Source: Phaeobacter piscinae
Lineage (GTDB): Bacteria > Pseudomonadota > Alphaproteobacteria > Rhodobacterales > Rhodobacteraceae
NCBI RefSeq assembly: GCF_002407245.1
Contig: NZ_CP010681.1
Span: 496,001 to 560,000, forward strand
Length of the DNA: 64,000 nucleotides
Reading direction: 5' to 3'
The notes under the pieces are model-generated. The model did not search any database. It saw only the letters and a program-made list of their open reading frames with translations, and had not been told where the DNA came from. The stretch's first letter is position 1. Each line of letters begins with the position of its first letter. Below are positions 27,934-37,053 of the stretch, one piece after another. A program made the position numbers and the translations under genes.

Positions 27934-29349
27934 ATGAACAGATATCCCCGCAACATGATCGGTTATGGTGCGACGCCGCCCGATGCAGCCTGGCCGGGTA
28001 AGGCCAAGGTCGCGGTGCAGTTCGTGCTGAACTTTGAGGAGGGCGGCGAGAACAATATCCTGCACGGCGATGCGGGATCAGAAGCGTTTCTGTCCGATAT
28101 CGCCGGCGTGGCGCCCTGGCCGGGACAACGACACTGGAACATGGAATCGATCTACGACTATGGTGCGCGGGCCGGGTTCTGGCGGCTGCACCGCATGTTC
28201 ACTGCTGCGGATATTCCCGTCACCATCTACGGCGTGGCCAGCGCCCTGGCGCGGGCACCTGAACAGGTCGCCGCGATGAAGGCCGCCGATTGGGAAATCG
28301 CCTCCCACGGGTTGAAATGGGTCGAACACAAGGACATGGCCGAAGAGGAGGAGCGCGCCGCCATCGCCGAGGCAATCCGCCTGCATACGGAGGTTGTCGG
28401 CACGCGCCCGCGCGGCTGGTACACCGGGCGCTGCAGTGAAAATACCGTGCGTCTGGTGGCTGAAGAGGGTGGCTTTGACTACGTGTCCGACACCTATGAC
28501 GACGATCTGCCTTACTGGCTGGAAGTGGGCGCGCGGGATCAGCTGATCATCCCCTACACGCTGGAAGCCAACGATATGCGCTTCGCCACGGCGCCGGGTT
28601 ACATCACGGGGGAGCAGTTCTATCAGTATCTGAAGGACGCCTTTGACCTGCTCTACGCCGAGGGCGAAGCGGGCGCGCCCAAGATGATGTCGGTCGGGCT
28701 GCATTGCCGTCTCATCGGCCGCCCGGGCAAAGCGGCGGGGCTGAAGCGGTTTATCGACTATATCCAGGGATTTGACGGCGTGTGGTGTCCGCGCCGCATC
28801 GATATCGCCGACCACTGGGCCAAAACCCATCCGCATCAGCGTCGCGAGCGACCCAGCCAGATGACCCGCGCACGATTTGTCGAGGCGTATGGCGGTATTT
28901 TCGAACATTCGCCGTGGATTGCCGAACGGGCCCATGATCTGGAGCTGGGGCCCGCGCATGATCGTGCGATAGGGCTGCATAATGCGCTCTGTCGGATGTT
29001 CCGCTCCGCCAGCGAGGAGGAGCGGCTGGGCGTGCTGACCGCGCACCCGGATCTGGCGGGCAAACTGGCCGCTGCCAAGCGCCTCACCGCCGAAAGCACG
29101 AATGAACAGGCCTCCGCCGGGCTGGATGCGCTGACGGACGCGGAGCGCACACGGTTTACGCAACTGAACACGGCCTATGTGGAAAAACACGGCTTTCCCT
29201 TCATTATTGCAGTGCGCGACCATGATAAGGCGTCGATTTTGGCCGCCTTTGAGCGGCGTATCAGCCATGATAGGGCCTGCGAATTTGCCGAAGCCTGCCG
29301 ACAGGTCGAACGTATCGCGGAATTCCGGCTGAAGGATCTGCTGCCATGA
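27934..29349 (+). CDS. puuE-uraD: Allantoinase PuuE fused to OHCU decarboxylase UraD
   Basis: 471-residue two-enzyme fusion. Residues 1-305 are a cofactor-light polysaccharide-deacetylase-type allantoinase ([58 protein letters not shown]). Residues about 310-471 are an OHCU decarboxylase ([72 protein letters not shown]), with the catalytic His in HSPW. The C-terminal half makes (S)-allantoin and the N-terminal half opens it to allantoate, so consecutive reactions are tethered. Starts at ATG 27934 with AGAGG upstream. It is followed by ureidoglycolate lyase on the same strand. Confidence 0.94.
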   Translation: MNRYPRNMIGYGATPPDAAWPGKAKVAVQFVLNFEEGGENNILHGDAGSEAFLSDIAGVAPWPGQRHWNMESIYDYGARAGFWRLHRMFTAADIPVTIYGVASALARAPEQVAAMKAADWEIASHGLKWVEHKDMAEEEERAAIAEAIRLHTEVVGTRPRGWYTGRCSENTVRLVAEEGGFDYVSDTYDDDLPYWLEVGARDQLIIPYTLEANDMRFATAPGYITGEQFYQYLKDAFDLLYAEGEAGAPKMMSVGLHCRLIGRPGKAAGLKRFIDYIQGFDGVWCPRRIDIADHWAKTHPHQRRERPSQMTRARFVEAYGGIFEHSPWIAERAHDLELGPAHDRAIGLHNALCRMFRSASEEERLGVLTAHPDLAGKLAAAKRLTAESTNEQASAGLDALTDAERTRFTQLNTAYVEKHGFPFIIAVRDHDKASILAAFERRISHDRACEFAEACRQVERIAEFRLKDLLP

Positions 29350-29392
29350 CCCGCCCATCGTCCTTTGGGTGCCCAATATACGGGGACCCGCG

Positions 29393-29878
29393 ATGAAAAC
29401 CGTTGCAATACAACCCATCAGCGCTGAGGGGTTTGCCCCCTTCGGGGATCTTGTCGATAGCAGCGGAGCACCGGACAAGATCATCAATCAGGGGCTCTGT
29501 GGGCGATACCACGACCGCGCACAACTGGACTTCAGCACTGGCCGCGCGGGGCTGAGCCTGTTCAACGCTGAACCGCGCGCGCTGCCGATGCCTTTGTTGA
29601 TGGTAGAACGTCACCCGGAGGGCAGTCAGGCCTTCATTCCGATGAGCGAGACCGGATTTCTGGTCATCGTCGCGCCGGACACAGCCGGCGCACCGGGGGA
29701 GCCGCTGGCCTTTGAAACGCGGCCTGGCCAGGTCATCAACTTCCATCGGGGCACTTGGCACGGGGTGTTGACGCCGCTGACCGCACCGGGGCTGTTTGCC
29801 GTGGTGGACCGGATCGGCGACGGGGCCAATCTGGAAGAGCATTGGTTCGACACCCCCTATCAGGTGATCCGACCGTAA
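29393..29878 (+). CDS. allA: Ureidoglycolate lyase
   Basis: 161-residue AllA-family enzyme that splits ureidoglycolate into glyoxylate and urea. Family signatures are the opening FAPFGDLVD, VERHPEGSQAFIPM, FLVIVAP, and the cupin-type metal region NFHRGTWHGVLTPL. Start at ATG 29393 rather than 29369, because the family begins close to the KTVAIQPI strand. It lies 43 bp after the puuE-uraD stop on the same strand, likely in the same transcript, and ends at a clear terminator. It provides the last step of the pathway in this window. Confidence 0.93.
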   Translation: MKTVAIQPISAEGFAPFGDLVDSSGAPDKIINQGLCGRYHDRAQLDFSTGRAGLSLFNAEPRALPMPLLMVERHPEGSQAFIPMSETGFLVIVAPDTAGAPGEPLAFETRPGQVINFHRGTWHGVLTPLTAPGLFAVVDRIGDGANLEEHWFDTPYQVIRP

Positions 29879-29888
29879 CCGCACAAAC

Positions 29889-29927
29889 AAAGGCGCAGCG
29901 CCCCACCGGGTCTTGCGCCTTTTTCTT
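29889..29927 (+). terminator. Rho-independent terminator after allA
   Basis: AAAGGCGCA (29889-29897) pairs with TGCGCCTTT (29914-29922), followed by a T-rich tail. It closes the puuE-uraD/allA unit ahead of the permease gene. Confidence 0.85.
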
Positions 29928-30018
29928 TCCCATAAAGCACTCCGCCGAACGAGAGTGCTGACACACCGCAAACCAAGACGGACCAACAGACCGCATATCA
30001 ACAGAGAGGGACAAATCC

Positions 30019-31446
30019 ATGGCCGACGGCTCAATCGGAACGCCAGCCCAGCTGCGCGATCCCAACTACACTCCACCGCTGGCAAAGGCGGTGCCTCTGG
30101 GCATCCAGCACGTGCTGGCAATGTTCGTATCAAACGTGACCCCTGCCATTATCGTCGCCGGTGCGGCGGGATTTGGATTTGGCTCGAACTCTCCGGATTT
30201 TCCCGAGCTGTTGTATTTGATCCAGATGTCGATGCTGTTTGCCGGGGTGGCGACGCTGCTGCAGACGCTGACCCTCGGGCCGGTTGGCGCGGCGCTGCCA
30301 ATTGTGCAGGGCACCAGCTTTGCCTTTCTGCCGATCATGATCCCGCTGGTTGCGGGCAAGGGAGTTGACGCGCTGGCCGCCCTGTTTGGCGGCGTGCTGA
30401 TCGGGGGGCTGTTCCATGCGGTATTGGGCCTTTTCATCGGGCGCATCCGCTTTGCCCTGCCGCCGCTGGTCACCGGGCTGGTGGTCACGATGATCGGTCT
30501 CGCGCTGGTCAAGGTGGGTATCCAATACGCGGCCGGCGGCGTGCCTGCGATTGGCACCCCGGAATATGGATCTCTGCTCAACTGGTCAGCGGCGCTGGTG
30601 GTGATCATCGTCACCTTGGGGCTGAAATTCTTCGCCCGTGGGATGCTGTCGATCTCGGCGGTGTTGCTGGGGCTGATCGTGGGCTACCTCTATGCGATGA
30701 TGATGGGGATGGTCACGGTTGAGGCGATCGGTAACAGCTGGTCGCGCGCCAGTGCCTTTGCCCTGCCGGTGCCATTCAAATACGGGATCGAGTTCTCCGC
30801 AGCGGCGATCCTCGGCTTTTGTCTCATGGCGCTGGTCTCGGCGGTGGAAACCGTCGGGGACGTCAGCGGCATCGCCCGTGGGGGTGCAGGCCGGGAAGCC
30901 ACGGATAAGGAAATCGCCGGGGCGACCTATGCCGATGGTTTCGGCTCTGCGCTGGCGGGTGTGTTTGGCGGCCTGCCCAATACCTCCTTCAGCCAGAACG
31001 TTGGCCTGATCGCCATGACCGGCGTGATGAGCCGCCATGTCGTGACAATTGGCGCGCTGTTCCTGATCCTCTGCGGGCTGGTGCCCAAAGTCGGCGCGAT
31101 CATTCGCACCATTCCGATTGAGGTGCTGGGCGGCGGCGTCATTGTCATGTTCGGCATGGTGGTGGCCGCCGGGATTTCGATGCTGTCGGATGTGGACTGG
31201 AACCGCCGCAACATGGTGATCTTTGCGATCTCACTCTCCATCGGGCTGGGGCTGCAGCTGGAGCCGGGCGCGGTGCAGCATCTGCCGGACACGCTGCGGA
31301 TCCTGATGACCTCTGGCCTGCTGCCAGCGGCGCTGATCGCCATTGTCCTGAACCTGGTGCTGCCACATGAGCTTGCCAGCGAATCCACGGAAGAGGTTTC
31401 CGGCGGCCTTTCCGGTCAGGGCCGGGGCAGCCTGCCGGGGGAATAA
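30019..31446 (+). CDS. NCS2-family purine (uracil/xanthine-type) permease
   Basis: 475-residue NCS2 transporter with about 12-14 membrane segments. Recognisable are GIQHVLAMFVSNVTPAII (the QH motif in TM1), IVQGTSFAFLPIM, PLVTGLVVTMIGLALVKVG, ALVSAVETVGD, and the signature loop GGLPNTSFSQNVGLIAMTGV (the NxT / Q-x-E-type region of TM10). Position among urate-pathway genes suggests import of urate or xanthine. A GAGAGGG ribosome site precedes the ATG. A terminator stands before it and another after it, so it is probably transcribed by itself. Confidence 0.93.
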   Translation: MADGSIGTPAQLRDPNYTPPLAKAVPLGIQHVLAMFVSNVTPAIIVAGAAGFGFGSNSPDFPELLYLIQMSMLFAGVATLLQTLTLGPVGAALPIVQGTSFAFLPIMIPLVAGKGVDALAALFGGVLIGGLFHAVLGLFIGRIRFALPPLVTGLVVTMIGLALVKVGIQYAAGGVPAIGTPEYGSLLNWSAALVVIIVTLGLKFFARGMLSISAVLLGLIVGYLYAMMMGMVTVEAIGNSWSRASAFALPVPFKYGIEFSAAAILGFCLMALVSAVETVGDVSGIARGGAGREATDKEIAGATYADGFGSALAGVFGGLPNTSFSQNVGLIAMTGVMSRHVVTIGALFLILCGLVPKVGAIIRTIPIEVLGGGVIVMFGMVVAAGISMLSDVDWNRRNMVIFAISLSIGLGLQLEPGAVQHLPDTLRILMTSGLLPAALIAIVLNLVLPHELASESTEEVSGGLSGQGRGSLPGE

Positions 31447-31469
31447 CGCTACCGGCCTAAGTCAGAACA

Positions 31470-31512
31470 GAAAATAGGGGCCGCAGCAGATTTGCGCGGC
31501 CCCCATTTTTGC
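31470..31512. terminator. Bidirectional terminator between permease and gap genes
   Basis: GGGGCCGC (31477-31484) pairs with GCGGCCCC (31496-31503), flanked by AAAATA on the left and ATTTTT on the right. The two neighbouring genes converge here, so the hairpin can end both transcripts. Confidence 0.85.
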
Positions 31513-31551
31513 GAAGAATATGCCAAATCCGGTCGGGGGAGGCTTGGCGTG

Positions 31552-32541
31552 TTATGCGCCCTCGGCCATCAGGCGCGCCATATCCAGCATTCGCGCGGAA
31601 AAGCCCCATTCATTGTCGTACCAGCCAAACATTCGCAGCTGATGGGCGCCCGTCACCCGTGTTTCCGGTCCGGCGATGACCAGCGATTCCGGGCGCGCCC
31701 GCAGATCGGAGGAGACCAACGGTTGATCGGTCCAGCCCAGCACTGGCGCGGCCTCGACGGCGGCGCGCAACATGTCGGCAATCTGATCGCCCTGCATCGG
31801 GCGCTCTGTCTGCACCACCAGATCCACGGCGGAGACGCTGGCGGTCGGGACCCGTACCGCAGCGCCGCTGATCCGCCCCGCCAGATGCGGCAGAACCTCG
31901 TCAATCAGATGGGTCGCGGAGGTCGTGGTCGGCACCATCGAGAGCGCGCCACCTCGCGAGCGGGCAAAATCCCCTCGCGGCGCATCGACCATCGGTTGGG
32001 AATTCGTATAGCAGTGGATCGTGGTCATATGGGCGCTGTTGATGCCCAGCTCCGCGTCCAGCAGTTTGACCAGCGGGGCCAGTCCATTGGTGGTGCAGGA
32101 GGCGTTGGAGATGATCCTTCCATCCCCCAGCTCCGCCTCATTTGCGCCCAGAACAACCGTGCGTTCAGCTGCGGGGGAGGGGCCGGAGATCAGCACCTTG
32201 CGCCCCCCGGCAGACAGGCCACGCCCCGCCACATCCGAGGTCCGTGCGATGCCGGTGCATTCCAGCACCACATCAACACCCGACAGGTCCAGCGTGCTGA
32301 GATCCGCGCTCTGGTGAAAGCGGATCACGCGGTCGGCGATGCGCAGACTGTCGCCGTCGATCACCACCGGATCGGGGTAGGGCCCAAAGGTGCTGTCGTA
32401 TTGAAACAGATAGGCGCACATGTCCAAAGGCGCGATATCGTTAATGCAAACCAGCTCAATCCCGGCGCCGCGCGGCGTGGTCAGGATCTGGCGCAGAATA
32501 GCGCGGCCGATACGGCCGAATCCGTTGATTGCAAGTTTCAT
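31552..32541 (-). CDS. gap: Type I glyceraldehyde-3-phosphate dehydrogenase
   Basis: 329-residue GAPDH. NAD-binding KLAINGFGRIGR at the N-terminus, the active-site ISNASCTTN (Cys149), HCYTNSQPMVDAPRGDFARSRGGALSMVPTTT with the catalytic-type His, and the C-terminal WYDNEWGFSARMLDM all match type I enzymes. The start at 32541 begins directly at the Rossmann strand; a longer reading to 32613 has no family support. It is not next to pgk or other glycolysis genes here and lies inside the purine-catabolism block, so it may be a paralogue with its own regulation. An erythrose-4-phosphate dehydrogenase role cannot be excluded. Confidence 0.92.
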   Translation of the reverse strand: MKLAINGFGRIGRAILRQILTTPRGAGIELVCINDIAPLDMCAYLFQYDSTFGPYPDPVVIDGDSLRIADRVIRFHQSADLSTLDLSGVDVVLECTGIARTSDVAGRGLSAGGRKVLISGPSPAAERTVVLGANEAELGDGRIISNASCTTNGLAPLVKLLDAELGINSAHMTTIHCYTNSQPMVDAPRGDFARSRGGALSMVPTTTSATHLIDEVLPHLAGRISGAAVRVPTASVSAVDLVVQTERPMQGDQIADMLRAAVEAAPVLGWTDQPLVSSDLRARPESLVIAGPETRVTGAHQLRMFGWYDNEWGFSARMLDMARLMAEGA

Positions 32542-32661
32542 GGCCAAGCTATGACAGGGCGCGGCATCCGGCTCAATCCGCAACAGCGGCAATCGGCCCT
32601 CCGTTTCGGTCACATTTTCCCGCGCGGTGTTTCAATGGGCTGCTGTCTGTCTGATCGCGGC

Positions 32662-33174
32662 TTAACGACAGACCAGATCCGCGAAATATGCTCCGTTGAT
32701 CGAACGCACCATGCTGTCGATCCGCGCGCGGCATCCGGTGGCTGCGTAAAACGCACGGACGGCTTGTTTGGCGCTCAGAACCGCAGGTGGGCGCAACGGG
32801 TCAAGCTCTGCATTCTGGCGCTGCGCCATGTAACGCCCAGAGCTGAGACGACCGCTTTCGCTTTGCCGTTCAGCCACCGGGGCAACATGCCAGCTGCGGC
32901 CCAGAACCTGAACCACGCTTACCTGCGCCGCGGGGTCTGATCCGGCACCGGCTGCGGTCGGCAGGGTCAGCAAGGCAGGGCCAAGGGCGGCTGCCAGCGC
33001 GAGACCACACACGCGCCGGGCGGTATGTGTGCGCAGGCATCCGGGCCTTGTTTGGGCAGGCGCGACACGCGGCACCGATGCTCTGCGATGACTGCCCGAA
33101 TACGCCAGCAGGGTCATTAACCCCAGAGCCAAGGTAGTGAACGCAACTGTGAACGCGGCAGATATGATTGACAT
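32662..33174 (-). CDS. Small membrane/exported protein of unknown function
   Basis: 170 residues, not recognised. A first hydrophobic segment (IISAAFTVAFTTLALGLMTLLAY) is followed by a basic stretch and a second (VCGLALAAALGPALLTLPTAAGAG), so it either spans the membrane twice or has a signal-like second segment with AGA cleavage. The C-terminal part (AVRAFYAATGCRARI...ADLVCR) carries two cysteines that could form a disulphide. The ATG at 33174 has CGGAGCC upstream. Coding is supported by a normal composition and a clean intergenic placement, but no homologue can be named by eye. Confidence 0.55.
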   Translation of the reverse strand: MSIISAAFTVAFTTLALGLMTLLAYSGSHRRASVPRVAPAQTRPGCLRTHTARRVCGLALAAALGPALLTLPTAAGAGSDPAAQVSVVQVLGRSWHVAPVAERQSESGRLSSGRYMAQRQNAELDPLRPPAVLSAKQAVRAFYAATGCRARIDSMVRSINGAYFADLVCR

Positions 33175-33289
33175 GGGCGCAGGCTCCGTCAGGGCGGGCG
33201 GGCCGAGGTCGGCCCGCGTGCAGGGGGTTGGCTACTCCTGACACCTTAACGGTGCTGCGCGTTCTGGCAATGGCCACGCGTGCCCTTGG

Positions 33290-34120
33290 TTAGCGCGGGG
33301 GGCTCAGTGGCATATGCCGGTTGACGTCTTTGTAGAGCAGATAGCGGAAGCGCCCCGGCCCACCCGCATAGCAGGCTTGCGGGCAGAAGGCGCGCAGCCA
33401 CATGAAGTCACCGGCCTCCACCTCGACCCAATCTTGGTTAAGGCGATAGACAGCCTTGCCCTCCAGCACATACAGCCCGTGTTCCATCACATGGGTCTCT
33501 GGGAACGGAATGACGCCACCGGGTTCGAAGGTGACGATGGTGACATGCATATCATGGGACATGTCTGCCGGATCGACAAAGCGGGTGGTGGCCCAGCGGC
33601 CTTCGGTGTCCGGCATCACTGTTGGGGCAATGTCGCGCTCATTGGTGATCAGTGGTGCGGGCTTCTCGAGCCCCGGCGCCGCCTCCCAGCGTTTGCGGAT
33701 CCAGTGAAACCCGGCCACGCTGTTGCTGCTGTTGTGCAGGGTCCAGCCCGCACCCGCCGGAATATAGGCATAGCCGCCCGGCGTCAGAATATGCTGCGCC
33801 CCGTCAAGGGTCAGACAAACCTCGCCCTCCGTCACGAACAGCACGGATTGTGCGGCGCTGTCATGTTCGGGCGCGTCGGAGCCGCCACCGGGTTGCAGTT
33901 CGACAATATATTGCGAGAACGTCTCGGCAAAGCCGCTCAGCGGGCGGGCAATGACCCACATCCGCATGCCCTGCCAACCCGGCAGATAGGAGGTGGTGAT
34001 ATCGCGCATCGTGCCCTTGGGGATGACTGCATAGGCATCGGTGAACATGGCGCGGTCGGTCAGCAACTGTTCCTGACCGGGATGGCCTCCCTGAGGGGTG
34101 TAATAGTGCGGCGCGGTCAT
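33290..34120 (-). CDS. allE: (S)-ureidoglycine aminohydrolase (bicupin, AllE/UGHY type)
   Basis: 276-residue double-cupin enzyme that removes ammonia from (S)-ureidoglycine to give (S)-ureidoglycolate, the substrate of the AllA encoded at 29393. The first cupin has SDAPEHDSAAQSVLFVTEGE, the second has the Mn-site HVMEHGLYVLEGKAVYRLN. The N-terminal block YYTPQGGHPGQEQLLTDRAMFTDAYAVIP and the C-terminal DFMWLRAFCPQACYAGGPGRFRYLLYKDVNRH are typical of the family. Start at ATG 34120 with AAAGGA upstream. It implies that allantoate is hydrolysed by an amidohydrolase (AllC type), which is not in this window. Confidence 0.93.
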   Translation of the reverse strand: MTAPHYYTPQGGHPGQEQLLTDRAMFTDAYAVIPKGTMRDITTSYLPGWQGMRMWVIARPLSGFAETFSQYIVELQPGGGSDAPEHDSAAQSVLFVTEGEVCLTLDGAQHILTPGGYAYIPAGAGWTLHNSSNSVAGFHWIRKRWEAAPGLEKPAPLITNERDIAPTVMPDTEGRWATTRFVDPADMSHDMHVTIVTFEPGGVIPFPETHVMEHGLYVLEGKAVYRLNQDWVEVEAGDFMWLRAFCPQACYAGGPGRFRYLLYKDVNRHMPLSPPR

Positions 34121-34300
34121 CGGCGGTCCTTTCGTGATGCTTGCTGCATTTATGCGGACTCGCAGGCGGCGCTCCAAGGGGGGCGCTGCGGATAACATCC
34201 TTCGCGAAATTTTGAATATCGGGCGGCGAGGCGGCGGCCGGTAGCAGTGATGGCGCATATAGGGCAGGGGGGCATCTGCCCCCATCCGCCGCATATCTGC

Positions 34301-35071
34301 TTAGAGATCAGCCAAGGCTTGGCTCTGGCGCAGTTCAGCGGCGCAAAGTTGCAATGCCCGCAACGACAGTTCTGTATCCTGCGCCGGGTTCACCCCGCGC
34401 GGGGAGGAGCTGCCAACAACAATCGGCCGCTGCTCCGGGCGCGACACCGGCACCGCATAGCCGATAATGCCGGTCTCAAACTCGCTGTCAGTCACCGCAT
34501 AGCCCCGCTGTCGCGCCGTCGTGACCCGCTCAAGGATCTGCCCCGGTTCGGTCAGCGATTGTTCGGTGTGGCGGGGCATATCCGCTGTTGCCAGTGTTTC
34601 AGCGGCGGCGTCTGCCGACAAACAGCCCAGCAGCATCCGGCCCAGACTGGTGTGAACCAGCGGGATATGGGCCCCGGCCGTGAATCCGTAAGTGACCGGC
34701 GCATGTTCAACTGTGGACTGCGCCAGCAGCAGCACACGCCCTTGATCCAGCGTTGCAAGGGTAATCTCCGCACCCAGACTGCGCGCATGACGGTTGAGCA
34801 CCGGCTGTACCTTGCGGCCAAATTGATTGGCCTGAAGAAACCCGCCCGACAGCGCCAGCACCTGTGGCGTCAGCGACAGGACACGGCCCTGCTGGCGCAG
34901 ATACCCCGCCTGCACAAGCGTCAGCGCCCCGCGCCGCGCGGTGGCGCGGTCCTGGCCGGTGCGCCGGGCAATATCGGCCAGCGTCAGTGTCGGGGTTGCA
35001 GCATCAAATGCAGCGAGAACAGCCAGCCCCTTGGCAAAGCTGGAGGAAATATTTCGGTCTTGTTCACTCAT
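34301..35071 (-). CDS. IclR-family transcriptional regulator
   Basis: 256-residue IclR protein. The N-terminal winged helix (SSSFAKGLAVLAAFDAATPTLTLADIARRTGQDRATARRGALTLVQAGYL) is followed by the effector domain (AHIPLVHTSLGRMLLG, YAVTDSEFETGIIGYAVPV). It lies 180 bp upstream of the ureidoglycine aminohydrolase gene on the same strand and diverges from a glutamine-synthetase-like gene. It could regulate either. Sites are suggested by two TCCATGG copies (35153-35159, 35167-35173) and an inverted repeat at 35315-35334 in the 399-bp intergenic region. Confidence 0.9.
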   Translation of the reverse strand: MSEQDRNISSSFAKGLAVLAAFDAATPTLTLADIARRTGQDRATARRGALTLVQAGYLRQQGRVLSLTPQVLALSGGFLQANQFGRKVQPVLNRHARSLGAEITLATLDQGRVLLLAQSTVEHAPVTYGFTAGAHIPLVHTSLGRMLLGCLSADAAAETLATADMPRHTEQSLTEPGQILERVTTARQRGYAVTDSEFETGIIGYAVPVSRPEQRPIVVGSSSPRGVNPAQDTELSLRALQLCAAELRQSQALADL

Positions 35072-35470
35072 TGTCTAATCCACAAATACGCGTCAGCGTC
35101 CCTCCGGTCACCGAAACATGCAATCAATCAGGCTTACCATCCTGTCTGTGGCTCCATGGTGCGACTTCCATGGACCTGGTTCATGATTGGCGAGTTCCTA
35201 GATGTCCCCATTTTGCCACCTTGAGTGGTATGTTGTTTTCGGTCTTCAGCTAGATGCGGAAATCCTTGCCAAATTTGCAGTTTTTCCGTTTGGCTCCTGA
35301 TAAGAGACTGGACCTGAACTAGTTTTTTAGTTCAAGCTTAAATTATCCAGTTGCATAACAAAAGCGGTGCAGCAGGTGGGCATAGAGGTTACCGGACGCA
35401 ACGTCACAAATTGGGGGCGGTTACGTGACGGTGTCCGGGGGTGCGTACAGGAAGAAGGCCGGATCACAAG
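35072..35470. other. Gene-free divergent regulatory region
   Basis: No credible gene in 399 bases between the IclR and glutamine-synthetase-like genes. It is more AT-rich than its surroundings and holds two copies of TCCATGG (starting at 35153 and 35167) and the inverted repeat at 35315-35334, consistent with promoters and operators for the two divergent genes. Confidence 0.5.
35315..35334. promoter_or_regulatory. Inverted repeat TGAACTA-N6-TAGTTCA
   Basis: Perfect 7-bp arms at 35315-35321 and 35328-35334 around a T-rich spacer, 137 bp before the glutamine-synthetase-like gene. It is too short and wrongly placed to be an end-of-gene terminator, and it looks like a dimeric regulator site. The IclR protein next door is a candidate binder. 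Confidence 0.4.
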
Positions 35471-36922
35471 ATGACAACATCGCTCAACAAGGGCGCGCTG
35501 GCGCGCAAGGGGCTGCTTTCGGAGCAGGCTTGTCACAACGCAGAGGCGGTGCTGGCGCAATGCGAGGCCGCGCGGGTGGAAACTGTGCGGGTGCTGTTTG
35601 CCGATCAACATGGCATTCTGCGTGGCAAGACCTTGGTTGCTGCCGGTCTGCGGTCGCTGTTCGAGCAGGGGATCGCGGTGCCCTCAACGCTGCTGCTGAA
35701 AGACACCGCGCATCGCACTGTCTTCCCGGTGTGGAGCGAAAACCCGGAGGAGGTGGTCACACCAATGCAGGGTGCCAGTGACGTTCTGCTGGTGCCGCGT
35801 CCTGAGACCTTTAGGGTGCTGCCCTGGTCGCCGCATTCGGCCTGGATCTTCTGTCATGTGGCCTTTCACGACGGCGCAACCGTGCCCTTCGGCTCAGCCC
35901 ATGTGTTGGAGCATGCGGTGGCAACGCTGGCGGAGCAGGGGCTTCAGACGGTGGTCGGGCTGGAGGTTGAGTTTCAGATTTTTGAGCGGGTCGACCCTGC
36001 GCTGGGCCACGCCCAGCAGGGCATGCCAGGGGCACCTGTTGAGACGCGCAACCTCATCCAGGGGTATCAGTATCTGACCGAAACCCGCTACGCTGAGGCC
36101 GAGGGCATTCTGGATGCCCTGCGGCGTCATGCGCAGGCGCTGGGCCTGCCGGTGCGCACCGTGGAAATCGAGATGGGGCCGAGCCAGTTCGAGTTCACTT
36201 TTGACCCCGCTGACCCGATGACGCAGGCCGACGCCATGGTGATGTTTCGCACCATGGCCAAGGAGGTCTGCGCTGCCAACGGGTTGCACGCCAGTTTCAT
36301 GGCCAAGCCCCGGCAGGATCATGCCATGGCCAATGGCTGGCATATCCATCAATCGCTGATCGACACCCAGAGCGGGCGTAACCTCTTCATGCCGGAGGTC
36401 GCGGGCACGCTGACCGCTGAAGCCAGCGGTTGGATTGCGGGTTTGCTCACCCATGCGGAGGCCGCCTCGGTTCTGGTGGCGCCAACCGTGAACAGCTACA
36501 AACGCTATCTGCCCTATCAATTGGCCCCCAATCGGGTGCAATGGGGGGAAGACAACCGTGGCGCGATGCTGCGGGGACTTATGCGGCCCGGTGATCCCAC
36601 CAGCCGGATCGAAAACCGCGCGCCAGACAGCACCGCCAACCCGTATTTTGCACTGGCTGCCCAGATTATCGCGGGCAGTGAGGGGCTGATGGCGGGAAGG
36701 CAGGCGCCGGCCCCGACTGCGTCGCCCTATTCTGATGACGCGGAGAAGCTGCCGCGCTCGCTGGGTCAGGCCTTGCAGGCCTTCTCCTCATCGGAGCTGT
36801 TTCGCAGCGCGCTGGGGGAGGATGTGGTCGACTATCTCACCCATCTGAAGGAGGTCGAGTGGTCCCGCTATCTGGATACTGTCAGCGAATGGGAGCAGGC
36901 CGAATATTTTAATCTTTACTGA
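35471..36922 (+). CDS. Glutamine synthetase family protein (gamma-glutamyl ligase-like)
   Basis: 483-residue GS-family enzyme. Visible GS features: the Mg/Glu block VGLEVEFQIFE, EIEMGPSQFEFTF, the ATP-site HASFMAKPRQDHAMANGWHIHQSL (normally KP-x(4)-G-x-G-x-H), the NSYKRYLP ammonium/glutamate region, and NRGAMLR...RIENRAPDSTANPYFALAA. The C-terminus lacks the adenylylated Tyr loop of GlnA. It probably ligates glutamate to an amine (polyamine, methylamine or similar) rather than serving bulk nitrogen assimilation. The start at 35471 has AGGAAGAAGG upstream. It is divergent from an IclR regulator. Confidence 0.85.
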   Translation: MTTSLNKGALARKGLLSEQACHNAEAVLAQCEAARVETVRVLFADQHGILRGKTLVAAGLRSLFEQGIAVPSTLLLKDTAHRTVFPVWSENPEEVVTPMQGASDVLLVPRPETFRVLPWSPHSAWIFCHVAFHDGATVPFGSAHVLEHAVATLAEQGLQTVVGLEVEFQIFERVDPALGHAQQGMPGAPVETRNLIQGYQYLTETRYAEAEGILDALRRHAQALGLPVRTVEIEMGPSQFEFTFDPADPMTQADAMVMFRTMAKEVCAANGLHASFMAKPRQDHAMANGWHIHQSLIDTQSGRNLFMPEVAGTLTAEASGWIAGLLTHAEAASVLVAPTVNSYKRYLPYQLAPNRVQWGEDNRGAMLRGLMRPGDPTSRIENRAPDSTANPYFALAAQIIAGSEGLMAGRQAPAPTASPYSDDAEKLPRSLGQALQAFSSSELFRSALGEDVVDYLTHLKEVEWSRYLDTVSEWEQAEYFNLY

Positions 36923-37053
36923 TGGTTATGCGCCATCACAGCCCATCACTTGACGGCTGTCGGATTCGGCGATGCCACCTGTCGGAAATGCCACCAGACG
37001 GCGGCATTGCAGCTTGAAGAGAAACGATATTATTGCTAGCGTATACAGGCGTA

